Assembly (NCBI GenBank): GCA_963971225.1
Contig: OZ020267.1
Location: 806,001-870,000 of the forward strand
Direction of reading: 5' to 3'
From: Melieria omissa
Lineage: Eukaryota; Arthropoda; Insecta; Diptera; Ulidiidae
Length of the DNA: 64,000 bases
The position numbers and the translations under genes were made by a program. Below, piece after piece: positions 46,708 through 58,310 of this stretch; position 1 is the first letter of the stretch; each line of letters opens with the position of its first letter. The notes below the pieces were generated by a model that made no database searches, was not told the DNA's origin, and saw only the letters and a program-made list of their open reading frames with translations.

Positions 46708-47391
46708 CAGTCGAACTTCGCTACAGTGAACTTCTATATAATGAAGTTCTTCGTATAATGAATTAATTTCAAAGACACAGCTTTATCGTTCTATTCTAAG
46801 TGCATTTTGATCTTCTTATAATGAATTTCCATATAGTGAATATTTCTCTACAATGAATAAATTTTTTAGTTGAAAACTTGAATGAATTTGTCCATGCTAT
46901 TTTCTGTCACGCATATTAACAACACTGAATACCAAAAAAAAAGTAAAACATATTTAGGGGAACCCCAGAAGTTAAAAATAACAACAGCATAAGAAGAAGA
47001 AAGTCGCATCACTAATAATTTTGTTTTGTTTGTTTTGAGTGAATAAAGTGAAAATGTCGCAGCGAAGTAGCATTTCTCTCGAAAAAAATTTATTAAAAAT
47101 TAATAAAGTTGAAGAGGGGGTAACAAAAACAAAACAAAAAAGAAATATTGCCAAGCAGTTTGCTTCTCTTGACGTACTTCGAACATTTGTGGAGATGAAG
47201 AGCAACGTACCGAATAATGTTTTTAGGTCCTTAAATGTATCAGAAGGCTTTGGCGAGGAAGAAAAGGGGAAAGGTGTAATCCAGTCTAAAATACCTCATT
47301 ATTTTAAATTAAAGATGAAAAAAATCATAATTTCTATATAATGAAACTTTTTTCTGGTCCCGTGCGAATTCATTATAGGGAAGTTCGACTG
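46708..47391 (+). mobile_element. pogo/Tigger-like deletion derivative
   Basis: Inverted ends CAGTCGAACTTCGCTACAGTGAA (left) and, read from the right, CAGTCGAACTTCCCTATAATGAA bound a 684-bp element. TA follows the right end; the left TA is lost. A short plus-strand frame (47039-47341) retains what looks like the first helix-turn-helix of a CENP-B/pogo-type transposase fused to its extreme C-terminus, so most of the gene has been deleted. Confidence 0.72.
47039..47341 (+). pseudogene. pogo/Tigger-type transposase, internally deleted
   Basis: The 100-codon frame contains SQRSSISLEKNLLKINKVEE and GVTKTKQKRNIAKQFASL, like the start of CENP-B-type HTH domains (SLxxKLxIIxxVExG, then IAxxFxIxxST). 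It ends with GVIQSKIPHYFK, like the tail of such transposases. The DDE catalytic region is absent. The in-frame joining of both ends is likely coincidental after an internal deletion. Confidence 0.55.
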
Positions 47392-50340
47392 TACTATGAA
47401 ACATATAAAACAAAAATATTTTTTCATCCTGGAAGTACGTACGAAAAATAAAAAAAAAACTGCACAATTGCAAAACATACATATTTTATTCAATTTTTAT
47501 TACAAAACTAAAGGGTACTAATCACATTTGGTTAGTCTTAGCAAGTTAAATGTAAAATCTGAAAAATCAAGCCAACACACTTGTTGCAATACCTTAGCAA
47601 AAATGACGAAAATTGCTGATTTAAGTCTCAGACATGGCCAAACTACAAAAGTCTAAGAAAAAGACAATGCTAATTTCAATTTAGCAAACCATGACTAACA
47701 AGCTCACCAAATTTTACTAAGAACATACCACTCCACCTAATTTTGTCCCGCGGTTGTATGGAATCGAATCACTGTGGAGCAGTTTACTGGAACATATTTA
47801 GTATATTTATGATGTGGGTAAAGATGGGAGAAAAGAAAAGGGTGAGTAAACCAAATTACCCGATATGAATGTATGTGTGAATGTTAACATTAGTCGCTCA
47901 GCCGCAGTTCCTTTTAAATATTGGTCGGCGACCGCGACTTGAGCTTGTGAACTGTTTGCATGCGCAATAACTATTTGGCCCCTACCAAAAGTGTATCGCC
48001 ATCTGCTGACTTCCACTTTATTTTCAGATCGGTTCACAGCTTCGACCTGATGCAGACGCTCCCCAACTGAGACTGCGTCATACAGTGAATTTACGTGCGT
48101 CGTCTAATGTCGTTTGCCTCGTGTACATTTCTAAACTATACAATACCATAGTTTAAGTACGTGCAAATTTCTTATCTACACAGTTTCCCATTAATGAACA
48201 TCCGATTAGCCAGACCACTGAAATATATTCACAAGTCTGTACCCGCAACCAGTGCGCAGTTGAAAGTGCAGCTGTGTGCATTGGAAGCTACAGTGACGCC
48301 GACTGCTCAGATTGATTCTGCTGCGTTTCTCTTAGCCACATGGGCCATGACCAAAAAGGGCGAACAGCCTCAGGGTGCACCCGGCATACAAATGACTTCC
48401 CCTTCCTAATTCACATGTGCTGGCATTACTTATTAATCAGTGATTTAGACATTGTAAAACCTCTCAAATAAATACTTAGAAATAAATGCTAAGAATGATT
48501 TCTTGGCAAGCAATCAGCTTCACTCGCAGATTATACATACGTTTTCTGTGACGGGCCGTCAAGTTTCTTTGGAAGTTACGTTTATGCTTTGGTTGGTCCT
48601 TCTTGCTGTTATTATTGTTGTGCGGTGCTGTCCTCGCAAGTACTGTTATCGTCCAGCGCTTTCCTGCTTCACACTCCGATGCACACGCGCCGAGCAGATA
48701 TTTTCTTGGAATTTTACTTAAAACTGACGAAACGCCGACATAAAACTCTTTTCCATACGTATTTGATGTAATTTTCAAGGCAGTTTTTCATCTGCAAATG
48801 ATATTCCAATTTTAAAAACGTTATTTGGTGTTCTTCTTTTTGCCCATCTGATCTGGCATTGCCACACTTTAGGAAAATGATAACTGTGACAAATGCCGAA
48901 AAACTCATTCCACCATGTCGGCTTTTCCAAAGGCTTTAACGTGATTTTCGGAAGTTTGGATATGCTGGCCATGAATTCCAGTTTTAACGAGACTGTAAAA
49001 TAACCATTTTGGCAAAACTATGTAACATGATTTTATTTCGTTTTCAAATAAAACAATGTTCACAATGCTAATGACAAATGAAGTGTGACAAACTATATGA
49101 GATGGTATAATCTCAGTGGTGTTGGTGCCCCTAGTCGCTACGCCCTGAGACCCACTGCTTCCAATATGGAACTGATGTGTAATGATTTGATAATAAAAAT
49201 GTTTTTTTTTCATGTTGAAAACCTTATGAAATACATATGTACATATGTTTAACCCTTTCGGGGCTATTGGACTAATACGTCCCAGCATGTTTTTTAGACC
49301 CCTCAAAATAATTATTCAGATTTTATGACCCACGAAAAATAATTATTCGAATTTGTGAGTATGCAAAATAATTCCAATAATTCCGTCCCAAAAGGGTTAA
49401 ATAACAATCTGCTATTGTGGAGGAGGTCGTTAAAAATCTAGTTGGGAATTATCTTTTAACTTGCAAATAACGTAAGAAAACAAGCTGGCATTCTTGATTG
49501 TGTCAAGTTTCATGTAAAATTGAATTTAAGCTTTCTAAAAGCTCATTTGCCCAGCTCAACGCGAAGCATGCAATGAAAATGTCTTACTCTTTCACTATCG
49601 CCCTGTGGTCTCAGCTGGTATTTACTCTGCCTGATGTTGCATAATTGTAGGGTCCGAGAACATTTGTAGTTAATGCTAGTTTCGCTTTCACATGCACTTT
49701 ATTTTCTTTATATGCGAAATATTTTATTACGTACGCCCAAACACAAAATTCCATAATTGATTGTTTTGTGTTTTTATAGAAAAATTTGGCTCTCAGGAGA
49801 GTTGCTAAGGATTGTACTAAGTATCCAGATAGTGTATTTAGAGGAAGTTGCGTACATACAACACCAACAACAGTCTATGAAGTATAGAAATTCAGAACAC
49901 TTTAGACTGAAAAGCTTCCTAACTTCACTCAAAATAAATACACAGTCTCAATCAATTTTTAAGGGGTTTTTCTTTAATTTGTTTACATTTTACCATTACA
50001 GAACTTCTCCGCTAGTTCCGCTTTTATATGCATGTGTATACCTACGTATTACTAAGTATGTTTCTATGTGTGTATATGCAGCCTTACTCGTGTATAATAT
50101 AGGTATTAACAGTTAATAAATACAATATCCTTTGTGTTTGTATGAGTTTAAAATATGCAGTAAGATGAAAGGAAACAATTTTCTTTTAGAAATGAGGCCG
50201 AATGAGTGCTTATTGGCTGGTTATTTGGTACCCATTCCAACTTGTACAAATATTGATTGATTGGCCGTGAAGGCAATCCTTTTCCTGTAGATGCTTTGTG
50301 ATTGTATTGACTTGGTGGTTTGAATTTGGCGAATGTGAAT
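47392..50340. other. No gene seen; 3' flank of desaturase copy 2
   Basis: AT-rich DNA with scattered short frames, none with recognisable motifs. It contains a small TTAA-bordered element (49253-49396). It should include the 3' UTR of desaturase copy 2 next to 50340. Confidence 0.5.
49253..49396. mobile_element. Miniature TTAA-bordered element (piggyBac-type MITE)
   Basis: TTAA at 49249-49252 and 49397-49400 borders inverted tips CCCTTTCGGG (left) and, read from the right, CCCTTTTGGGAC. The 144-bp body contains repeated AAAATAATTATTC and no coding sequence. Confidence 0.6.
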
Positions 50341-52387
50341 TTAGTCCGCCTTTCCATTTATTGTGAGAATATCTTTTTGGTCTTCCGGAGATATGTCTTT
50401 GTCGCCATAGCCCCACAATTCGTGGGACCCATCGCCGGTACGCTTCACGCGTCGTTCGATGATGTCGGATGACACCGATTTCAGATCGTACGCCCAGCCG
50501 ATCTTGGCAAAAAAGTCAATAAAGGCGGTGGTCAGATTGAGGGAGTAATTGCCCCATTCGGCGGTCTTGTAGTCCCACGGGAAGACGTGGTGGTAATTGT
50601 GCCAGCCCTCACCGAAGCCAAACGCGCTCACCATAGGGCACTCCGAAGGGTTAATAGTCCTACAGTCAAAAATTAAAGTTTCATTAGCAATCAGGTTCTC
50701 AGAGTGGAAGATCTGGGGACATACTTATCGTAAGGGCGGCCGCCAAATTTGTGCGCAGCGCTGTTTACACACCAGGTGACGTTCAACAGGAAGCACCAAC
50801 GGAACATGGTGGCCACGAACCAAGCATTGAGGAACGACTCATCCCAGAAGTACATTGGAATTACGGTGGGCAGGATAAAGCAAGCCAAAGGCATCAGGAT
50901 CATGTAGTGTCTGTGGGAACGAAATTTATGTATTCCTTAGAGAATGCAAGCAGATTGATTGCGTTGTGAAACTCACTTCAATTGGAACATAAGAATGGGA
51001 TCGGCGCGCAAGTCGGACAAATCCAAACCCTTGCCTTTGGCGATTACGTCGGGATGCTTCTTGCACAGCAGCCAGCCGATGTGCGAGAAGAAGAAGCCGC
51101 GCGTGGCGTTGTGCGGGTCGGCATCGGTCTCGGAGAACTTGTGGTGCACGCGGTGATCGCGTGCCCAGTGGTAGGCGGCGTCTTGGAAGGCGGCCGTGTT
51201 AAAAACGATCAAGATGAGGCGAAGGGGCCACTTGGCCTTGTACGAGCGATGCGCCCACAGGCGATGGGCGCCGGCGGTTATGCCCAGCACGCCAATAGAA
51301 TAGAGGAAGATCGCTGCAAGTGTGGAGAAAACGCGTTAGTTAGCGGCAGTTCTTAGCGGTCAATGACGGTTGAGAGTAAGCGGCGGAATCAATACGCGAA
51401 CACGTGACATTGCCCTAACGGTAAGCGATTAGTTCCATTGACATTCACTGACAGCGTGTGCAATACGGAAAAGTGTAACGGTTAGCAGTTTTAATTGTAA
51501 TTGCTGCACTGTTATCTGCTATTAGAAAACGAGTAGCGGCCACTGTATTTCCCCACGTTAAATCTTACGGGTTATCTCGCGGTGAATTTCCAAGGCATAA
51601 TGTTTTGCCGCTTTATAAATGCGTACATGATAAAGCGGCATTGTGTACATTAAACTTTTGTGGCAATTAAGAGAGACTCAAGAACTTTGTGACCATATAA
51701 TACTCGATTATGGCCATAAAATGCATTTGACTGGAGAAATATTTAAATTCATAATGATGGGGCAATATTGACTCGGGCGATTTCCGCTATCCAAATGACT
51801 TTCAATAGTTTTCATTAGAAGAAATCTTATTCATTCCTTATCGTAGACTCAGTTGCCGCAATTTAAATCTTGCAACTTAGTCAAACAAATTTTCCCTTTA
51901 AACGTTGTGGTAACTATTGGAATCGATAAGGTTTGAAAGGCTCTTCGAGATGTTGCATATTCAATGCATTAACAGCCCTAAGGGCTCTCAAACCGCAATT
52001 TAAATAGAACACTGGCACCAAGTGACTTTTGACTTAGGCCTCTAATGTTAGTTGGGAATAAGCGTCCTAATAATAGTTGTGACATTGCGAATGCTTACAG
52101 AAGAAAACTGTGGGCCATTTCGCTGAGGTGAAGAAGAGCCAAGCTCCGTAGACAGCGGCGACGTGTAAGTAACCGAATAGGATTATGTTCCGCCAGACCA
52201 GCTGCAGTTTTCGCTTCTCGGCCTTCTTCCGTGTATTCACATCGATGGCTAAGGCGCCGTCAGCAGTGTCGGCGTCACACTCGAACAGCACGCCGGTCTG
52301 CTTTGACTCGCCCAATTTGTTGTCGCCGACTTCGCTGTTCGGCATGGGGCCGAGCGAATTGTTGAGTGCATTGGCGTTCGGCGGCAT
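50341..52387 (-). CDS. Acyl-CoA delta-9 desaturase, copy 2
   Basis: Exons 52387-52099, 51313-50977, 50910-50725 and 50659-50341 give 376 residues. Exons 2, 3 and 4 have exactly the same lengths (337, 186, 319) and phases as those of copy 1, so the two are duplicates that kept their gene structure. All His boxes are intact: HRLWAH, HRVHH and HNYHH (FGEGWHNYHHVFPWDYKTAE). The first intron is 785 bp and, unlike copy 1, has no nested gene. The N-terminus (about 60 residues, Asn/Gly/Asp-rich, then RKKAEKRKLQLVWRNII) is the most diverged part. An acceptor-like TTTTCAGATTTAG directly before the Met suggests a 5' UTR intron. Predicted role: ER fatty-acyl-CoA desaturation; chain-length preference cannot be read from sequence alone. 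Confidence 0.97.
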
Positions 52388-55300
52388 CCTAAATCTGAAA
52401 ACAGAAGAAAATTACATACATTGGTGAATTATGAAGTTTAGGACGCAGCGGAAATATCACACTCTGCCTGCTGTGGCTTTGTGCATTTACACATTATCCT
52501 GTACTGAGAGCAATTATACTATCTCCGAACTTCACAATACAGACATTTTGCGCATCAGCTATTGAATTATACCATACATTTCCATCAATGTGCAATATTT
52601 TCTTAACACGATTCGAAACTCTGGTATTGTTTGTTTTTATTTATTCAAAAAATCCCTTTTCGTAAAATGTTCGATTTTGCAGAAATAAATTGCTGCGCGG
52701 ACGCATGTTGGACAGGAGGGCGTGCGGACAAACACATTGAACTTGAAAGCGGACAGGCAGGCTGACGGACAATCTAATGGCTGCACACAAAGTTAGTTGG
52801 TGATCACGTGTAACGAGCACGATCGAAATGCCTTCGGTCTGTTCATGCACTTTACTTGCAAATATTAGTGGGAATTGTTTTAGTTAGGTGAAGCTTTGTG
52901 GTTGAACTTTGCACAATCAGCGCGCATTTCCGTGGAATATTGCATTGTAATATGCGATTTGCAGAATATTGAATGCAATTGAGCATTGCATTTTTGGTAT
53001 TAACCGCAAAGGGCAACGGCGCAAGCGAGTCGACATGACGGCATGGAAAACGTAAGCAAACGCCGGGACCATAAATTAAACACCACGCATCGCATTTGTA
53101 TTTTTTTGCGCAGTTTTACCCACATAAAACAGGTGGTGGCGCTTTCATCTGCCGACTTATGTAGGTGTATGATGTGTACATATGTATATGCACGAGTGTG
53201 TGTACAGGTCGCCTCACCACATAGCAACAGAGCGTCTCTTCACCTTTGCAAAAAGGGTTGAACTTCTCTCAGCAGCAATATGCGCTCATTGAAATGCGCA
53301 GCAAAAATTTGCACAAAAATCATTAACAGTACAATTTTTGCTTCACTTTCTAGTTTCGCAAGGCGAGTTTTGCACGCGATATTGACGTGTACTTTGCGTG
53401 CCGTGTCGCGGGAACCGCCGTAGGCGTACATGCGACAAAAGTACATATGTTTCGGGAGTGCTGCACAGCAGCCAAAGCGCGAAAGCTCTCTATTTCGTCG
53501 TCGGGTGGTTCGAAGCAATTGGACACTTTTCGCAAAAATCCATGACCTTTGTTGCTTTGCAAGGTTTTGTTTTTTTGGCAGATAAGATATACCGTAAGAT
53601 TACTGTGCCGAAAGCTTTCTCCTTTTTTAACAATTTTTTTAATCTATGCGCATTACGTGGTAACTCTTATAAAAATAAAATTCAACTACTATGGAAAGTG
53701 CGAGTCATTCCCGTATTCCCTGGCTGACCAGCCTTTGTACGGGGTGCAACTAATCTATACAACTTTTTGCTTTTCTATAGCTTCGGTTGATCAATGGCGA
53801 AATGAAAAGGACACTGAAAAGTGTTGACTTACCTCTACTTATTTTCAATTCCTGTAAATTCCTTTATTTCCGCCTTACAAATTCACTGTCTCACACCGAT
53901 TTCAAAACACAGGAAGAAGTGGTAAGCCACCGGAATGCGACGTCCGCTTTGACCGATTGTTGCCGGCGAAATGCCTCACGAAGTTTGTTGCTCACGTTTG
54001 CGTTTAGAATTTTTTCTTGACGCAAAGGTGTTAGTGCGCAATGCGTTTGTATGTTTTCACAGTTAATAACGCGCGCTATAAAAGCTCCAAGCTCCACACG
54101 TTTGACGCTGGTTGCTTGCTCTTCGTTGGTGTTCTTGACGCTGGGACCGAATTCGCTCACTTTGACACTGGCCACCGGTTGCTGGCGCATTTATAGCAAA
54201 TGTTGGTGCGAAAATTTTGCTTTTATTTGCAATTCTCGAGTTCTTTTCGCAACTGCCGAGAGCCCATAACAGCGCATTTGCCGTCTTATCAGTCACTGTC
54301 AGCCAATTTGCTTATCAGCTAGTTTCGTGTGATACTTGTTGTCGTGTGTTTGTTGTAGCTGTCAGTACTGGACTCGCGTGTGTTTTTATTGCGACGAAAG
54401 ACGCGCACGCGAGCGCCAATTGGCCAATTGGACGCGCAGCTAATTTTGGCTTTGATCCACTGAATCGCTTGAATGCTTCTCGATTGATACATTGCCCGGC
54501 TGATTGAAGCGACTGGAATCGGCGTATGTGCGGGGCAACCGGCTTAACTTTGAGCGAAGGTGTAAAGTGCACTTTATAGATCGGCGTCACCTCCAGCAAG
54601 GTATAAAGCAAAGCATTTTAAAAACTTCATTCGACTCGGATGAATGGATTTTCAGCCAGACAGGGGCTTTGAAGGCACTCGGGCAGTGAAATGATAACCT
54701 TCAACCTTAGAGGGTAAATTTATTGAAACAATGAAATTAAATTCAGCGAAATTAATCATTTAGTTTCATCATTCTTGCGGAAATTAAATTATGTTTCTTG
54801 TCGAATAACGATCACAAATTTGTGTTTTCTTTCACACTATTGGTCACTTTGCGAAAGCTAACATCTGCTTTTTTCTGATAAGATATCCATTTAAATGCTT
54901 CTCAAATTGTTCATCGTCTATGCGTGTTCCAATTATTAAACGACTCTAATGCGGTGCCTAAGCCCAGGGCTCGTGCACTGTCCGTAGCTAAGATATGAAA
55001 GTTCTCAATGGAGTAAACAAAGTGTAATCGTAACCGTATCTAAATTAAATTTGTCTAGCATTTTAGGAAGTTGGCAACCAGCCAAGATTCTCTTTGTGAC
55101 GCTCAAAGTTCACACTACGCAGCAGTTGCGGCCAATTGAACACCTGTCGGGAGTTGCAGGTGCAGCTCGATTCAATGCTAATAGATAAGCATTCAGATAA
55201 CTAAAATCAGCCCGACTTCGACGCGGTTGTCTACGAATGATTACACTACCAACGGCGAAATTTCCAATTGTCTCGAAATAGTTTCAATACCACACCTATG

Positions 55301-55751
55301 AAACGTGTATGATGTTAGAATTCGGCTTACAACAAGCTACTCGGCTCGGACTTTGAGCGGTCGCAATCGAAAACCGTTTGCAAAATGTGCGTTGAGTCAT
55401 CGAAGCATAATATTTTCATCTCATAACACAGTATCGAACACGTATGGCGTGCACGCGCCCGCTGCGAGCTTCTGTCAGCACTCCCAAATACCATTCATGT
55501 GCGCCTTTTGCCGACCCCTGATCTGTTTGCTGTGTACACAAACGGAGATAGCCAGTGCTTCGGCTCTATCGGCGTTAGTCGTCACCTGACAATCGCAAGT
55601 TTAATCCCAGCTTAACTTATAGAGTCGGAGATGCTAAGCTCCAAGCTCGCTGTTGACAGTTGGGTTTGAGAGGAACGCGACGCTAGCGCCTGCGGCAATT
55701 GCGTCGAATCATGTCGACAGCTTGTGCGATCTGATTCCATTTCGCACTTCT
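52388..55751. other. Upstream region of desaturase copy 2; no gene seen
   Basis: Should contain the 5' UTR and promoter of desaturase copy 2. The only sharp core-promoter-like motif is a TATAAAAG at 54077-54084 on the plus strand. Reading frames here have no domain signature. Confidence 0.45.
54077..54084 (+). promoter_or_regulatory. Isolated TATA-box-like motif
   Basis: CGCTATAAAAGCTC is a near-ideal TATA context in a GC-richer local setting. No initiator or gene could be tied to it, so it may be chance. Confidence 0.2.
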
Positions 55752-56060
55752 TCAGCCACGGCGGTGTATGTGTGCGCCTATGAATTTGCATAAATAGTTT
55801 GCAATGGTCACGTAGCTTGTGGCGCGTACCAGCTCGCCAACTGTGGCGCTCCAGAATGGGGTGTAAAAATGTTCTGATTCGTCGAAGAAACGCAACCCTA
55901 GATGTAAAAAGGTTTTTGAAATAAGTAAAATATACGATTGTGAATTCGTTGTGGCCGCGAGTACGTTTTGTGCTTCGCTTTGCTTACCATCATGCCGCTT
56001 TGCCATGGATACACCGACGCGCGGCACCAGACAGTCTCTTTGCCAGACATCAATCACTAG
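55752..56060 (-). CDS. Possible two-exon coding segment, unidentified
   Basis: On the minus strand an open stretch to 55988 (VIDVWQRDCLVPRVGVSMAK, then RHD) ends at a good donor (ATGATG|GTAAGC). After 90 bp an acceptor (TTTTTACATCTAG) opens a second block, 55897-55752 (LRFFDESEHFYTPFWSATVG, ELVRATSYVTIANYL), ending in a stop. The frame is continuous through the phase-1 junction, and the residue mix looks coding. No start codon or upstream exon was found; an in-frame stop lies just above 56060. It may be the 3' end of a gene, a relic, or chance. I recognise no family. Confidence 0.3.
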   Translation of the reverse strand, partial: LVIDVWQRDCLVPRVGVSMAKRHDGKQSEAQNVLAATTNSQSYILLISKTFLHLGLRFFDESEHFYTPFWSATVGELVRATSYVTIANYLCKFIGAHIHRRG

Positions 56061-56464
56061 ATTTCATGTTCAATGTTCACTAGATTTCATTTGCGGTCAA
56101 AACAACAACAGGAGTACTTTTATGTCTGTCTATTGTTTTTTTATTTGTTGTGAATGAGGCGACACATGTTTTGTGCGGCGTGTTGCCGCCGACTGTCTGG
56201 CACAAAATCCCATCATCATCTGTTTTTTCTTGATAATTTATGTTAAACTGTATGATCTGTTGTAATCTGTTTGAAAAAAATTTCCAATTTGGCATTAGTG
56301 TACGAAAAGCAAATCTATGTTTATGTATAAAGAGCATGTAACGTTAAGGCTTGGCGGTAAATAAACATTACTATATAATTTCGTTGTTATAATGTTTGAT
56401 GTTAATGTTTGACTAAGTTCTTATAGATTTTTAGGGTTATTCAAGATGAGTTTTGAGTTATGAT

Positions 56465-56770
56465 TTGGAAATGCCTCTCTGGTTTTGGTCTTGGCCCTGT
56501 ACACAAAATTTCGACAAAAAAGGATCGCTTTGTCTATAAGGATATATTAGAAAACCAGATGCTGTCCTATGCTGAAGACAATATACTTCTTCGATAAGTT
56601 TTTTAACACGACAATGATCCAAAACACACATCGAAGTTGGTAAAAGAGTGGCTGAGTTCGAATGGTATTGCAGTCCTTGATTGGCCGTCCTAATCACCGG
56701 ACTTGAATCCGATCGAAAATTTGTTCGGCATTCTTAAAAAGCGTCTGGGCGGAACACGCTTTCGTAATAG
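56465..56770 (+). pseudogene. Tc1-like transposase relic (DD34E type)
   Basis: The plus strand reads, with in-frame stops, FSGFGLGPVHKISTKKDRFV, then DNDPKHTSKLVKEWL, then SPDLNPIENLFGILKKRLGG. These are the second and third catalytic blocks of Tc1-family transposases. At least two stops break it (near 56605 and 56689). A likely 3' end of the same element, AAAAAGTTGCTTAGGTTTTG followed by CACAATACTG, lies at 57951-57980 with TA after it, so the relic has been split by the element at 56966-57834. Confidence 0.78.
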
Positions 56771-56965
56771 GGGGCGAATTATTTTTTAAGTTAAAAGAAG
56801 AATGAGGAAAAATACCTGAAACCACAATTTTAAACCTAATTGAATCGATGCCTCAAAGATGAGCTGGAAACATAAAAAGTAAAGTTGCTTAGGTTTAGCT
56901 AATTTAGCTAATTTTGGAGTTTGTTTCGTTTTCGTTAATGTTTTTACTGTTTGTGAATTGATATA

Positions 56966-57834
56966 CAGTGGACGTCCAATATAACGAATCTTATGTTGTA
57001 CCCCCAATTTGTTAAATCGAAAAATTCGTTAAATCGATCGCAATTTTTTTTTGTTTTAAACCATCCTTCTTAAAGAAATAAGTCTCAAATATTCAGTTTT
57101 TAACCTTCTGCCTGTCCCTTGGGGTCTAGTTGACTCCAGGAGGAATTAAAAAAAATCGGTTGAGCGGCTTTATGCACTCGTCTACTTGTGTTATTTAGTG
57201 TTATTCGCGCTTACAACCCAATAACAAATTGAGAAAAAAACTTTTTGGGGCTTTCCCCTTTTCTTTTGTGATTTATGTGTAACATTTCTTCATGTTTTGT
57301 CAGTAAATTATATAACCGGTCATCCTGACCCCAAAGGACAGCGAACGTAATTTTGAGCAAAGGACAGAAAGAAGGTTAACCAAATATGTTGTTTTATTCC
57401 AGCAATTTCAAAATACAAAAATGGCTGTACAGTGAAAAAGTCTTCGATGCGCGATTGCTTCTTTACCGCAAGTAAACTTTTGTTTATGAACATTGTTCTT
57501 GATTGATTATTGAAATTTTAATTTTTGAAAGAAAAACGCTGACCGAACGCAAAACAAATCCTTTGAAAATGACCAGCAACTTTACGTAAATTTTAAAGTT
57601 TTAACTTAATAAAAACAAAAATAATTGAGGTACCGTTCACTTGACGAAACCAAACATTCATTGTTATTGTAAAGAATTCACATTCTCAAATAAAAACAAT
57701 TCAAGGGTGAAGAACAACATAAATATTCGTTCTATCGAATAGCAAATTTCCATTTTGTTCGTAATATAGAACCATCAATGGAAAAAATTTGGCTGTACGT
57801 TAAATGGAAAGTTCGTTATACTGGACGTCCACTG
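56966..57834. mobile_element. pogo/Tigger-like non-autonomous element
   Basis: Inverted ends CAGTGGACGTCCAATATAACGAA and, from the right, CAGTGGACGTCCAGTATAACGAA differ at one base. A TA stands on each side (56964-56965, 57835-57836), the target duplication of this superfamily. The 869-bp body has no coding frame. Subterminal words GTTAAATCGAAAAATTCGTTAAATCG also repeat locally. Confidence 0.8.
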
Positions 57835-57950
57835 TACTTTGTTTTTTCATATATTGGTTGTAATTACATTCTAACCATTATATAAATATATAATTATTCC
57901 CACTTCTTATTGAACTATTGGCAAATATGGAGTTTTATTCATAAGTAATG

Positions 57951-57980
57951 AAAAAGTTGCTTAGGTTTTGCACAATACTG
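57951..57980. repeat. Probable terminal inverted repeat of the Tc1-like relic
   Basis: Reads outward as CAGTATTGTGCAAAACCTAA followed by GCAACTTTTT on the minus strand, with TA at 57981-57982. A second partial copy (AAAGTTGCTTAGGTTT) lies at 56881-56896, just after the transposase relic. Confidence 0.55.
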
Positions 57981-58276
57981 TATGTATGTTTATATATATA
58001 TGTACATATAAATTATTATTATTTATTATCATATTGGGTATTGGAAAATCGCATTTTAAAGACAAAGACTATTAAACTATTTTAACTATTTCAGAAAATG
58101 GTAGGTTGTCAATGCTACGAAAATGTCTACAAGTTCTGCACATTTTGCGGGAGGCTCCGCGGAGTGACAGTTTCCACTCTGGACGAGGATGATGCACATG
58201 TGTATTTATTCTTATCATTTAAATACACAAGTGCGAGACGAGTTGCCGTAGGTGGGTCAAGTCGCCAGAGATGAAT

Positions 58277-58310
58277 TGTCAGCGATTAATTAATTAATTA
58301 ATCGCTGACA
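58277..58310. repeat. 34-bp perfect palindrome with TTAA core repeats
   Basis: The half-site TGTCAGCGATTAATTAA is followed at once by its exact reverse complement, with no spacer. GTGAATTG-like words flank both sides (TGAATTG at 58272 and 58312). The ATTA/TAAT cores could bind homeodomain proteins, or it could be a transposon footprint. Confidence 0.9.
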
